Shown here: piece after piece, positions 7,242 to 15,789 of the stretch
How positions within the stretch are numbered: the stretch's first letter is position 1
Layout of the letters: each line of letters starts with the position of its first letter
Source: Crocinitomicaceae bacterium
GTDB lineage: Bacteria > Bacteroidota > Bacteroidia > Flavobacteriales_D > Crocinitomicaceae
Assembly (NCBI GenBank): GCA_024643545.1
Contig: JAHEMR010000037.1
Location: 1 to 54,318 of the forward strand
Length of the DNA: 54,318 bases
Direction: 5' to 3'
Notes under the pieces: generated by a model
Database searches by the model: none
Told to the model about the DNA's origin: nothing
What the model saw: the letters and a program-made list of their open reading frames with translations, nothing else
Made by a program: the position numbers and the translations under genes

Positions 7242-9416
7242 CTAATTATTACTCATTTGAAAAGTCAAACGTCCTCCCTGCATGATTTCCGAGTAGCGAA
7301 TGAAATTTCTGTCAAGCTTTTGTTTATTCAAAGTGGGATTTTCCTGAAAGTACGTTTTATCGGAGAACTGCAGTGCCTTCATGACAAACTTCGCTTGATT
7401 TGGCAAATGAATGATCGCTTTCTTCACTTGTGGACTTCCAAAAACAAAAGTGCCATCCGCTGGATTAACGGGATAAAATCCGAGACTAGAAAGAATGTAC
7501 CACGCACTCATTTGTCCGCAGTCATCGTTGCCAATCATGCCATCTGGTGTATTGTTGTGAAATTCATTCATCACTTGATGAATGTACTTTTGACCCGTTT
7601 TCGGTTCTTTCGTTAATCCATATAAATAAAGAATGTGGTGACTTGGTTCATTTCCATGGGCATACTGACCAATCATGGCTTCTTGACCCAGGAATTTGTT
7701 CGGATTTAACGATTCCGTAGTGAAGAAGTCATTTAGTTTCTTCGTGAAGTTCTCTTCTCCTCCAAGCAATTGCATCATTCCTTGCACATCGTATTGAGCT
7801 GGTGTCCAAAAGTACTGCCAAGCATTTGCTTCAGTGTAATCTCCGGGATTGTTCAAGGGTGAAGTCGCCATCAGTGGATCAAAAGGAGAACGCCATGCTC
7901 CAGCCGAATTTTTTCCACGTAAAAAAGTGCTTACGGGATCATATAGATTTCGGTAATACGCTGCTCTATTTTGAAAATCTTCCGCAATATCCGATCGACC
8001 AAGTTTTCGTGCCATTTCAGCCACACACCAATCGTCGTAGCCACTTTCTAGGGTTCGTGAAACCGACTCGTTATCCAATTGATCAAATGGATAATAACCG
8101 TATTGATTGTACATTTCCCAATTCGAATTGATGTGACTTTTCGTACTCGTTTCCACCATGGCATTTAACGCTTCCTTTGGATCAAATCCTGTAAATCCAT
8201 TTTGATATGCCGACAAAATCATGGGAATGGCGTGGTTTCCAATCATGCAGTAATTGTCTTGTCCCCATGCCGTCCAAATGGGCAAAAATCCTTTCGCTTG
8301 TTGATGCATAAGCATGGATTGAACAATGCCATCGATCATTTCTGGCGCAACAATTTGCAATAAGGGAAATGCTCCACGGTAAATGTCCCAAATGGACAAT
8401 GTGGAATAATATTCGTTGTTTGTCGCTGTTTTCACCGCGTTGTCCACTCCTCGGAAACGTCCATCAACATCAGCAATATTCGATGGCTGTAACAGCAAAT
8501 GGTACATCGATGTGTAAAAAATTTCTTTTTGTTTTTGAGGTGCTTTGATCACAATTCTCGACAAATAGTTTTCCCATCTTTTACGGTTTTCGTCGCATAC
8601 TTTTTGAAAATCCCAATGATTGATCTCTGCCTCCATGTTTCGTTTGGCGCCTTCGACATCCACGGTGGACAGAGCAATTTTCACTTTGAGCACCTGTTCC
8701 TTGTTCAAAGTGAAATCCAACAAATATTTGGGCGCTTTTTCGTTTTCTTTTCCGGCAATGACCGTTGAATTCGCAAAAGGTTGACTAAACGTAATGGTAA
8801 AATAGTAGCGGCGATACACCCAGTTTGAGGTAGAACAATAGCCAGAAATCGTTGTGTTGTTCTCGATTTTCACAGAACTTTCCAGCACCAATCCCTTCGG
8901 ATCGTTTTCTTCAAAGACGAAGCGAAGTCCATGTTGTAAATCTAAGTAGACTTGTGCTTCTTTTTCCGGAAAAGTATATTGATGAAAAGCCACCCGATCT
9001 GAACAGGTAAGTTCAACCTTGACATCATCCTTTTTGGTGACACGGTAATATCCGACGCTTGCGGACTCCGTCTCTTTGTAGTATGCATTTTTTTCCGTTG
9101 CTCGTTTTGGATTTATCGGCAACAGCAGTATATCCCCCATTTCATTAATTCCAGTTCCACTGAAACGCGTTTGGGAAAATCCCATGAGAAAAGTGTCCTT
9201 GTATTGATAACCACTGGTGTGATTCCAACCGAAATCCTGATTGTCAGGTCCGGGTTGCACCATTCCAAAAGGCATCGATGGACCTGGAAAGGTATGACCA
9301 GTTCCGTCGGTTCCAATGAACGTGTTCACAAAGGAACTGTACTTTTGCGCATTGATTCCTGTCAATGGAAAAAAGAGCAAAACCAAACCAACAATAACGT
9401 ATTTAATGAAACTCAT
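7242..9416 (-). CDS. GH92 family alpha-mannosidase, secreted
   Basis: 724 aa, the usual length for GH92. Signal peptide ends near GINAQ. Family signatures include VNTFIGTDGTGHTFPG (~30-45), PFGMVQPGPDN, GWNHTSGY, DYTEANAWQY (~526-535), HGNEPSHH (~587-594) and GNDDCGQMSAWY (~629-640). By analogy with characterised members, E529 is a candidate general acid and the Asp pair 631-632 lies in the base/calcium region; this is inferred. GH92 enzymes are calcium-dependent exo-alpha-mannosidases acting on N-glycan or yeast-mannan type substrates. The start overlaps the upstream TIM-barrel gene by 14 bp, indicating translational coupling. Confidence 0.9.
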   Translation of the reverse strand: MSFIKYVIVGLVLLFFPLTGINAQKYSSFVNTFIGTDGTGHTFPGPSMPFGMVQPGPDNQDFGWNHTSGYQYKDTFLMGFSQTRFSGTGINEMGDILLLPINPKRATEKNAYYKETESASVGYYRVTKKDDVKVELTCSDRVAFHQYTFPEKEAQVYLDLQHGLRFVFEENDPKGLVLESSVKIENNTTISGYCSTSNWVYRRYYFTITFSQPFANSTVIAGKENEKAPKYLLDFTLNKEQVLKVKIALSTVDVEGAKRNMEAEINHWDFQKVCDENRKRWENYLSRIVIKAPQKQKEIFYTSMYHLLLQPSNIADVDGRFRGVDNAVKTATNNEYYSTLSIWDIYRGAFPLLQIVAPEMIDGIVQSMLMHQQAKGFLPIWTAWGQDNYCMIGNHAIPMILSAYQNGFTGFDPKEALNAMVETSTKSHINSNWEMYNQYGYYPFDQLDNESVSRTLESGYDDWCVAEMARKLGRSDIAEDFQNRAAYYRNLYDPVSTFLRGKNSAGAWRSPFDPLMATSPLNNPGDYTEANAWQYFWTPAQYDVQGMMQLLGGEENFTKKLNDFFTTESLNPNKFLGQEAMIGQYAHGNEPSHHILYLYGLTKEPKTGQKYIHQVMNEFHNNTPDGMIGNDDCGQMSAWYILSSLGFYPVNPADGTFVFGSPQVKKAIIHLPNQAKFVMKALQFSDKTYFQENPTLNKQKLDRNFIRYSEIMQGGRLTFQMSNN

Positions 9417-10248
9417 AGTTCTTCCAGTGTTTCTGTAAGTAATCTTTCATTTGCAGATTGATTTCCTGCTGATTCGCTGTTGGATTCCTAGAAAATGGCG
9501 CTTGTGGCATATAAGGAAAAGGACCGAATTCCGGTGTGATGGTGAATTGTGCTTTTCCTTGTTTGGATTGACATTGAATGATCTCAGTCCACCAGTTGAC
9601 ATAACGATCCAAGTGCTGTTTCCATTCAGGGGCAAAAGGATGATTGACTTGAGGACTCTGTTCAAATCCCACACGGGCGTGAATGTGTTGGATGTTCTGA
9701 TACATTTGCGTCAACAATTCGTGTTGATCACTCAAATCACTTTCCGAAACGACACAAAAATGAGCTAAATCCGCGATCAGTTTCAGGTTTGGAAATACCC
9801 CCAAATAGTTCAGTAAAGTTTTTAAATGAAAGGAAAACCTTCCGCGGTGAATCTCGTGCCAAATGGGAATTCCCGCTTGTTCGGACAAGTGTTCCGCAGC
9901 AGAAATGATGGCTACATTTTCCTCGAAATCAAAAAAGTCCTTGCCGGTATGAGAATTGATCGCATCTGGTTTGAGACCAATCAGGAAATTAAGTCGTTCA
10001 GACATTCGTTCTGTGTATTCCGTTGCTGTTTCTGCTCTGTTCTCCAATACCTGCTGCGCGATGAAGGTAAAAGTGGGATGTTCATTTCGGATCATGTGTA
10101 ATTCAGCCATGAATTCCTGTATAAATCCATCATCATCCGGAAAATTGATTTCCACGCCGCTAAATCCTTGCTCGATGCTTTCCCTTAAAAAGATTCTTGC
10201 GGACTGCGATTCACAGCCCCAAAATGTTCGAATGTACTTGAGTTCCAT
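9403..10248 (-). CDS. Sugar isomerase/epimerase-like TIM barrel protein
   Basis: 281 aa, no signal peptide, so cytoplasmic. It fits the xylose-isomerase-like TIM barrel superfamily (AP endonuclease 2 fold). Candidate metal ligands are spaced as in that superfamily: E132 (WHEIHRGRF), D160 (IADLAHF), H190 (HIHARVG) and E240 (TPEFGPF). Such proteins isomerise or epimerise sugars or act on inositol derivatives; the substrate cannot be read. It lies 3 bp after the PhyH-type dioxygenase gene and overlaps the GH92 gene, so it probably processes a monosaccharide released by the operon's glycosidases. Confidence 0.75.
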   Translation of the reverse strand: MELKYIRTFWGCESQSARIFLRESIEQGFSGVEINFPDDDGFIQEFMAELHMIRNEHPTFTFIAQQVLENRAETATEYTERMSERLNFLIGLKPDAINSHTGKDFFDFEENVAIISAAEHLSEQAGIPIWHEIHRGRFSFHLKTLLNYLGVFPNLKLIADLAHFCVVSESDLSDQHELLTQMYQNIQHIHARVGFEQSPQVNHPFAPEWKQHLDRYVNWWTEIIQCQSKQGKAQFTITPEFGPFPYMPQAPFSRNPTANQQEINLQMKDYLQKHWKNYEFH

Positions 10249-10251
10249 GTC

Positions 10252-11079
10252 CTACTTTGAATAAATGAGTGGATTCAAATGCGTGTTTATCACCTCTCCC
10301 ACTTTCGCATCCGGACACCAGGTATTCCAGTCATTTTCCTGATTTTTATTCGCCGGATTTTTCAAAATCATGTTTTTGTCCATGTAGATAATCGTCATGA
10401 CTTTGCGCATGTCATTGGTAACATTTGCTCCCGCACGGTGAAAAATCCAACCCGAATGGAAACTAATTTCTCCAATGTCGAAGGCTTCAATCACGTGTTC
10501 GAAATCGGTTACACGCAAGGTTTTCTGAATGATAGCTTCACTTTCATCGCCGATTTCCAATTCTCTTCCTTCGACGATGGCATGACTTCCCGCACTGAAT
10601 TCCAAGGGACCCATTTCCAACGGAGTTTCTTGCAGTGGAATCCAAGCGGTTACCGTTTTATCGCTTTCCAAAGGCCAATAGTATTGATCGGCATGCCACG
10701 GAGTGATTCCGCCCCCACACTCTTTAAACAAGGCTTGATCGTGGTACAAACGAACGCCGTCTACCAGCATTAAATCAGCGGCTATTTTACCGAGTCGCTT
10801 ACTAAATATCAACTTTTTGACCAATTCATTTTCACACCATAAATTGAACAATTGCAGAAATGCTTTTCCATAAGTACTTCGCTCTTCGAGTGCTGTTTGC
10901 TCGTGATTCATTTGATTCACTTGCGCGGTAATCACCTCGTTGAAAAAGTTAATGGTTTCTATATCGAAGACTTCTTTCAATTTGATAAATTGATTTTTTT
11001 GATAAAAAGCGCGTTGATCTTGTGTCAAGGAGTAAGGAGCGTCGAGTTTTTCTCGAATCGATTCAGGCAAAGCATTCAT
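10252..11079 (-). CDS. PhyH-family Fe(II)/2-oxoglutarate dioxygenase
   Basis: 275 aa from the ATG at 11079 (MNALPESIRE...). An upstream in-frame ATG at 11205 would add 42 residues including an odd hydrophobic run and would fill the promoter region, so I reject it. The phytanoyl-CoA dioxygenase fold is supported by the HxD iron motif (H129-A-D131 in TPWHADQYYWPL), a distal His (H214 in IFHRAG) and R225 for 2-oxoglutarate. PhyH relatives hydroxylate varied small molecules; the substrate is unknown. It is the first gene of the operon with the TIM barrel, GH92 and GH13 genes, an unusual partner for glycan breakdown, and is divergent from an AraC-type regulator. Confidence 0.8.
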   Translation of the reverse strand: MNALPESIREKLDAPYSLTQDQRAFYQKNQFIKLKEVFDIETINFFNEVITAQVNQMNHEQTALEERSTYGKAFLQLFNLWCENELVKKLIFSKRLGKIAADLMLVDGVRLYHDQALFKECGGGITPWHADQYYWPLESDKTVTAWIPLQETPLEMGPLEFSAGSHAIVEGRELEIGDESEAIIQKTLRVTDFEHVIEAFDIGEISFHSGWIFHRAGANVTNDMRKVMTIIYMDKNMILKNPANKNQENDWNTWCPDAKVGEVINTHLNPLIYSK

Positions 11080-11106
11080 GGTATTCAACTTTAACAATAG
11101 CAAAGT

Positions 11107-11114
11107 CAAAAATA
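11107..11114 (-). promoter_or_regulatory. Candidate -7 box (TATTTTTG) for the PhyH operon
   Basis: On the minus strand TATTTTTG matches the Bacteroidota TAnnTTTG -7 element, 27 bp before the chosen ATG at 11079. No convincing -33 TTTG was found at the usual distance, which could mean that activation by the divergent AraC-type regulator is needed. Confidence 0.3.
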
Positions 11115-11148
11115 GGAATTTCTGAAGCGAGTGAGTGATCGTAATTTC

Positions 11149-11184
11149 GTATATTCTAATACTATATTGAATAATTAGTATATT
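11149..11184. promoter_or_regulatory. Direct and inverted repeats in divergent intergenic region
   Basis: GTATATT occurs at 11149-11155 and 11178-11184, 29 bp apart start to start. ATACTA/TAGTAT (11159-11164 and 11176-11181) forms an inverted pair between them. The region separates an AraC-type regulator from the operon it probably controls, and AraC proteins often bind direct repeats. The AT-rich background makes chance occurrence quite possible. Confidence 0.25.
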
Positions 11185-11213
11185 TATATCATGAAATTCG
11201 TTCATCAGATGCT

Positions 11214-12059
11214 ATGAAAGCCATTTTAGAAGACATTCCATCGAAAAAAGGAAGGGCTAGTTTTTATTCAACACGGATAACCGTTTCAAGCTTTGAGTTT
11301 AAATGGCATTACCATCCAGAATACGAGTTAACTTACATCCTGAGAGGAAGTGGCTACCGAATTGTCGGGAATTCCCACGAACATTTTTCCGCTGGGGATT
11401 TGGTCTTATTGGGTAGTAATTTACCTCACACGTGGTGTGGAAAAAATGAAGACGGAAGTCCATGCGAGGCGATTGTCATTCAATTTTCAAGCGCATTCAT
11501 CGAACCTTTTTTACGCTTGAATGAAGGTCAAGCCATCAAGGAACTATTAGTTAAATCAACAAAAGGGATTCGATTTGAGTCGGAATCTTCGTTGGTCGAA
11601 AAACTCCTATCATTGAACGAAACGAAAGAACTGAATAGCATTCTTTCTTTGTTATCCATCCTTCAAGACCTAACAAATAAACCATCAGTTATTTTGTGTG
11701 CGAATTCCTATCACAATGTTATCTCAAAGAAATTCGAAACGCGTATCAACAAGGTTTGCACCTATATTCAAAACCACTATTCGGAGTCCATTTCACTCAA
11801 GCAAGTATCCGATCTCGTCAATATGTCCGAAAGCAATTTTTGCAAGTTCTTCAAGAAAGCCACGAGCACGACTTTTTCAGATTACTTGAACGATTTACGC
11901 ATAAATGAAGCCTGTCATCTTTTGCTCCATTCCGAGGACAGTGTCAATAAAATTGCACAGGAATGTGGCTATGAGTCTTTGAGTTATTTTAATCGGGTAT
12001 TTTTGAAGAAGATGAAACATACACCTTCGGTTTTTCGAAGGAATGGGTGGTTGAGTTAA
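11214..12059 (+). CDS. AraC-family transcriptional regulator with cupin sensor
   Basis: 281 aa. Residues ~20-100 form a cupin-type ligand-binding domain (HYHPEYELTYILRG, then AGDLVLLGSNLPHTW). Residues ~180-278 are the double helix-turn-helix AraC DNA-binding domain, with ISLKQVSDLVNMSESNFCKF and the second helix pair in INKIAQECGYESLSYFNRVF. The 134-bp gap to the divergent PhyH-TIM-GH92-GH13 operon suggests it regulates that operon in response to a sugar; this is inferred from layout. Its stop codon overlaps that of the convergent HTH gene. Confidence 0.88.
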   Translation: MKAILEDIPSKKGRASFYSTRITVSSFEFKWHYHPEYELTYILRGSGYRIVGNSHEHFSAGDLVLLGSNLPHTWCGKNEDGSPCEAIVIQFSSAFIEPFLRLNEGQAIKELLVKSTKGIRFESESSLVEKLLSLNETKELNSILSLLSILQDLTNKPSVILCANSYHNVISKKFETRINKVCTYIQNHYSESISLKQVSDLVNMSESNFCKFFKKATSTTFSDYLNDLRINEACHLLLHSEDSVNKIAQECGYESLSYFNRVFLKKMKHTPSVFRRNGWLS

Positions 12060-12376
12060 TTTTTAATTTCCCCCTTCGGATTCTCTCCATATTTTTCCAA
12101 AAGAAGTTCATTCAATGTAGAAACCATATGATTTTCTTTTTCAAGGGTTTTAATACGATAACTCAGGGATTCGAATGTTTGGCTAAAAAGTAAGAAGAAG
12201 TCAAAATTCAATACCTCGCTTATGTTTCTAAGTAAATCTGTATCGATCGATTTTCTCGAGATGATGGAATAAACGTTACCTCGGGATTTGTTAATTCGCC
12301 TAGCAAAATCAGATACCGACACGTCACTAGCATCCAGCACCTTTTTTATTTCATTGCCAATGTGAATTTCTTGCAT
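12056..12376 (-). CDS. Small XRE-like helix-turn-helix regulator
   Basis: 106 aa. Residues ~5-60 (IGNEIKKVLDASDVSVSDFA, then RRINKSRGNVYSIISRKSID) read as a Cro/CI-type helix-turn-helix. Residues ~62-95 are a charged helix, probably a coiled coil for dimerisation. It is convergent with the AraC gene (stop codons overlap) and divergent from the T9SS protein gene at 12480. An 18-bp palindrome in the 103-bp divergent gap is a natural binding site, so it may control itself and the envelope gene block downstream. Confidence 0.7.
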   Translation of the reverse strand: MQEIHIGNEIKKVLDASDVSVSDFARRINKSRGNVYSIISRKSIDTDLLRNISEVLNFDFFLLFSQTFESLSYRIKTLEKENHMVSTLNELLLEKYGENPKGEIKN

Positions 12377-12430
12377 GGAACAAAATTGCGTATTGCCATT
12401 AGATTAAATTATCAATTTATGCTGATATAT

Positions 12431-12448
12431 TTATACACTTGTGTATAA
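12431..12448. promoter_or_regulatory. 18-bp operator-like palindrome TTATACACTTGTGTATAA
   Basis: Perfect 8-bp arms TTATACAC/GTGTATAA around a TT centre. It lies between the small HTH regulator gene and the envelope gene cluster, just upstream of the TACATTTG box, and covers the place where a -33 element would be. That position suits a repressor operator. The binding protein is inferred from proximity. Confidence 0.45.
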
Positions 12449-12456
12449 TATTATTG

Positions 12457-12464
12457 TACATTTG
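12457..12464 (+). promoter_or_regulatory. Candidate -7 box (TACATTTG) for the envelope cluster
   Basis: Exact match to TAnnTTTG, ending 15 nt before the ATG at 12480. The nearest TTG (12439-12441) lies in the palindrome at a spacing of 15, which is short. Confidence 0.4.
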
Positions 12465-12479
12465 ATTAAATATTAATTT

Positions 12480-14360
12480 ATGAAAGCTAATCTTATATTG
12501 TTCATGTATGCACTTACTTCTTTGTACATGTACACAAATAAATTATACGCCCAAGAAGTAAAACCAAAGATGGACACATCAAAAATGATCGGGAAAGCCT
12601 TAAAATCCCAAATAGAAACTAGCCCGTGTCTTGGGTCAACTTCAGAAAAATCCTCGGATTTAAAATGGTTACCAATTCTTATAAAGAAGAAGGAAATGAT
12701 TGAGTTTCATCCAGAAACAAAGGATGAAGAACTTTTAGAAGAGATAAAATTTGGCAAACAAAAAAATAAAATAGAGTCGAAAGGTTCAATTGAAGGATCT
12801 ACCCTTAAAAGCACACCTGTAATTGGAGCTAATTGGCTAGGGAATTTAAATGATGGATCTACCCCAATGGATAACCATATGGCAATATCAAATAATGGAA
12901 TTATTGTCAGTGTTTCAAATAGTATTTTAGAAATTGATGATTCACAAGGAACCTTACTCTATTACAATGATTTCGTGTCTTTTTTTAATGTATCGTCTAT
13001 TCAAAATGTTTGCGACCCTGTTGTAATTTATGACAATCAGCAAGATCGTTTTATTCTTTTCTTTCAAGAATGTTCTGGAACATCTGCCAATTCTAAATTG
13101 TGTATCTGTTTTTCAAAATCCAATAATCCAGCTAATGATGGATGGTGGAAGTATGCGATAACTGGTAACCCATTAAACGATGGTTCTTGGTTTGATTATC
13201 CCAAAATGGGGATTTCAACAAATGAATTGTACATTTCTGGAAATTTGTTTTACGAATCAGGAGGCTATAATGAGTCTGTTCTATATCAAATAAACAAAGC
13301 AAGTGGCTATTCTGGTTCTGGATTAGATTGGAATTATTGGTATAATATTTCGGGAAGTCCTTTTACACTATTACCGTTAAGTTACGGTCAAAATGGAGGA
13401 TATGGCCCTGGATGTTATTTGGTTTCCACAGAGCATACAGGGGGGAGTGTTATCCATTTATATGATTTAACCAATGACTTGCACAACAATCCATCTTTAA
13501 ACCATTATGTTATAAATACGAGTTCTTACTCTCCTGCGGCTGATGCGAATCAACTTGGATCAAGTGATTTATTGGATAATGGTGATAGTAGAACCCAAAG
13601 TGGATTCTATTTAAACGGCTTGATTCACTTTGTCTTTCATTCGGACATCAATAATGGTTGGAACGGAATAAATTACAACCGATTAAATGTCAACACACTT
13701 ACCAATACCTCGGCTACTTTCGGTTTATCAGGCACATTTGACTATTCTTATCCGTCTATTGCATCTTTTGGGACGAATGTCAATGATAAATCCGTCATGA
13801 TTTCATTTTTAAGAAGCGGATCTAGCATCTACCCACAATGTAATGTTGTCAACTGTGACGACAACATGAATTGGTCTGCGAGTACCGTTGTTAAAGAAGG
13901 AGAAAGTTTTGTGGATATACTTTCTTCCACTACTGAGCGATGGGGGGATTATACAGGTGCGTGTCGACAATACAATGCTTCAAACCCAAAGATTTGGGTA
14001 AATGGTATGTTCGGAAATATCGACAATGTATGGGATACTTGGATTGCTGAGATCGGTGTAAATTCTAGTGGATTAAACGAGTTGTCTAAAGAGAATAAGG
14101 TTAAAATCTATCCAAATCCAGTTATTCAACAATACCACCTTGAATTCGAGTCAAAGCAGGCAGAGAATATTGAGGTCATGATATTGAGCACAGAGGGCAA
14201 ACTAATACAAAACCTATATAGTGGTATGACATTTATCGGTAAAAATGCCTTCTCTTTCAATCAGGGAGCTTTGGAAACAGGAGAGTATTTTCTAATCGTA
14301 AAAACAAATCAAAACCAAATTAGAATTAATGAGAAAATTATTATCGTTGGTAACCATTAG
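12480..14360 (+). CDS. Large secreted T9SS cargo protein, propeller-like
   Basis: 626 aa. The N-terminal hydrophobic stretch ending KLYAQ is a signal peptide. Residues ~25-105 are charged and poorly structured; from ~110 onwards WLGN, MAISNNGIIVSVSN, FDYPKMGIS and WGDYTGACRQY segments resemble a beta-propeller surface protein found in Bacteroidota. The final ~80 residues (KIYPNPVIQQYHLEF, then ETGEYFLIVKTN) form a clear T9SS type A sorting domain. The molecular role is unknown. It is the first of six same-strand envelope genes; its last 32 bp overlap the next small gene at 14329. Confidence 0.78.
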   Translation: MKANLILFMYALTSLYMYTNKLYAQEVKPKMDTSKMIGKALKSQIETSPCLGSTSEKSSDLKWLPILIKKKEMIEFHPETKDEELLEEIKFGKQKNKIESKGSIEGSTLKSTPVIGANWLGNLNDGSTPMDNHMAISNNGIIVSVSNSILEIDDSQGTLLYYNDFVSFFNVSSIQNVCDPVVIYDNQQDRFILFFQECSGTSANSKLCICFSKSNNPANDGWWKYAITGNPLNDGSWFDYPKMGISTNELYISGNLFYESGGYNESVLYQINKASGYSGSGLDWNYWYNISGSPFTLLPLSYGQNGGYGPGCYLVSTEHTGGSVIHLYDLTNDLHNNPSLNHYVINTSSYSPAADANQLGSSDLLDNGDSRTQSGFYLNGLIHFVFHSDINNGWNGINYNRLNVNTLTNTSATFGLSGTFDYSYPSIASFGTNVNDKSVMISFLRSGSSIYPQCNVVNCDDNMNWSASTVVKEGESFVDILSSTTERWGDYTGACRQYNASNPKIWVNGMFGNIDNVWDTWIAEIGVNSSGLNELSKENKVKIYPNPVIQQYHLEFESKQAENIEVMILSTEGKLIQNLYSGMTFIGKNAFSFNQGALETGEYFLIVKTNQNQIRINEKIIIVGNH

Positions 14361-14508
14361 TTTGGTGTTTTTTTGGGGATTTACACAATGTCAAACGAGC
14401 AAAAAAGTTAGACATCATAAAAATGAAGTTAGAGAAATCAAGCACCCATCAAGTGATCAACAAAAATTAGATTCAATAAAACTTGAAAAACAAAAAATCA
14501 AACAGTAA
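14329..14508 (+). CDS. Small exported peptide, 59 aa, possible lipoprotein
   Basis: Starts at ATG 14329 inside the end of the previous gene (+1 frame, 32-bp overlap) and stops at TAA 14506-14508, which shares its last A with the ATG of the next gene. The N-terminus MRKLLSLVTISLVFFWGFTQ followed by C21 is a signal-peptide-like segment with a possible lipobox, although Gln just before the Cys is unusual. The remaining 38 residues are charged (Lys, Glu, Gln, His) and helical. Overlaps at both ends suggest translational coupling. No homologue is recognised. It is too short for many gene callers. Confidence 0.6.
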   Translation: MRKLLSLVTISLVFFWGFTQCQTSKKVRHHKNEVREIKHPSSDQQKLDSIKLEKQKIKQ

Positions 14509-15311
14509 TGAATAGAATTTTAATTATTCTAGTTTTAAGTGTTCTTTTCGTTAATGAAATGTACGCTCAGGTGTCCATTGAAACGCAAAATTTCACACCC
14601 AAGGGCATTTTATCTTCCATTTTCAAGGGCGAATATCAACCAGAGAAAAAAGCTCAAAAATGGCCTGTATCAGGAGTTCAAGCACTGGAAATGGGTTCCT
14701 ATTTGGATGCGAATCTCTATGCCTACACCATTATTGATACCATTTTAACTACACGGATAGACACGAACGATATTAAAATCGTCGTTTTGAAAACAATGCT
14801 GGTTGATTCAAGCGGATGGATTCAAGATTGTATGGGATGTGCTCCTCAAATTGGTGTAGCCTATTTTGTTAAAAACAATCAACGTTTTGAATTACAATTT
14901 TTCAAATTAAATTTAATCGTAAATGGACACGGTTTTTATATTCCAAAACCCCGCACCCAACAAATTGGTCCTTCCAAATATGCATTTGTTTTGACTGAAG
15001 AAGTGATGCAAGATCAAGGAAGAGAATTTTGGTTTGATATGTCTAATGATTTCCGTGGTTTCTTGACATATGATTTCTTTTCGTACATTCCAGCTGAGCA
15101 ATCTAGCATCCTCGAAAATTCCATCGAAATCATCCCAACAGAAAACGAATATTTTGATTTCATGTTACGTTCTAAATCAACCCCAACAAGCGAACTCGAA
15201 ACAGGAAAGGCAGCGAAAATAAAACCTATCAAAACGAAATTAATCCTAAACAATACGAACGTGATGCAACATGTTCAGATGCCCTTTGGGTATTCAATTC
15301 AAAATAAATAA
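14508..15311 (+). CDS. Exported protein of unknown function
   Basis: 267 aa with signal peptide (ILIILVLSVLFVN, then EMYAQ). The mature part is mixed alpha/beta with no recognised domain; a CMGC pair sits near residue 105. There is no T9SS tail and no lipobox, so a periplasmic location is expected. Its start overlaps the stop of the 59-aa gene by one base. It may act with the neighbouring lipoproteins, but nothing in the sequence shows how. Confidence 0.65.
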   Translation: MNRILIILVLSVLFVNEMYAQVSIETQNFTPKGILSSIFKGEYQPEKKAQKWPVSGVQALEMGSYLDANLYAYTIIDTILTTRIDTNDIKIVVLKTMLVDSSGWIQDCMGCAPQIGVAYFVKNNQRFELQFFKLNLIVNGHGFYIPKPRTQQIGPSKYAFVLTEEVMQDQGREFWFDMSNDFRGFLTYDFFSYIPAEQSSILENSIEIIPTENEYFDFMLRSKSTPTSELETGKAAKIKPIKTKLILNNTNVMQHVQMPFGYSIQNK

Positions 15312-15335
15312 ACGTTAAACATTAATCTATTAATT

Positions 15336-15761
15336 ATGAAAAAAATTGCATTTTTATCTATTCTATCTTTATTGATTTTCAGTTGTTCCAAACCGGGATG
15401 TACCGATCCATCTGCAAAAAATTACAACTCCTACGCGAAAAAAAATGATGGTTCGTGTACGTATCAAACTAAGTTGATTTTTTGGCAAGATTTAACCGCA
15501 GCAAACTCTTGGGCTCCATTAAATGTCACTTCATTGAAATACTATATAAATGGAGTTTACATTGGGTCATCTATTGCAAACGAGTATTATCCGTCTCAAC
15601 CAAGCTGTGGTGCTTCTGGACAAGCTTCATACACCATAGATTTAGGTAAAAACAAATCTGGTTCTGTGCATGTACAAGTAATGGATCAAACAAATTTCAC
15701 TTGGTATGATGAGTATATTACTGTCTCAAATGCGGAGTGCAATTATTATCAGGTGTTTTAA
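15336..15761 (+). CDS. Lipoprotein with GCTDP...DGSC motif
   Basis: 141 aa. A lipoprotein signal peptide ends LIFSC with acylation at C17. Directly after it, residues ~21-43 (GCTDPSAKNYNSYAKKNDGS, then CTY) are a Cys-bounded motif that recurs in Bacteroidota surface proteins and resembles a small calcium-binding or disulfide-closed loop. The C-terminal ~95 residues look all-beta and contain two further Cys. The function is unknown. It lies 24 bp after the previous gene in the same run. Confidence 0.7.
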   Translation: MKKIAFLSILSLLIFSCSKPGCTDPSAKNYNSYAKKNDGSCTYQTKLIFWQDLTAANSWAPLNVTSLKYYINGVYIGSSIANEYYPSQPSCGASGQASYTIDLGKNKSGSVHVQVMDQTNFTWYDEYITVSNAECNYYQVF

Positions 15762-15789
15762 AACAGAGAAACATTAATTACATCATCAA

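Noticed and set aside
10279..10773. 164-codon plus-strand frame
   Set aside because: Antisense to the PhyH-type dioxygenase gene, which has its iron ligands intact.
11080..11205. 42-residue N-terminal extension of the PhyH dioxygenase
   Set aside because: It would use up the divergent promoter region and add an unrelated hydrophobic segment before a normal cytoplasmic start at 11079.
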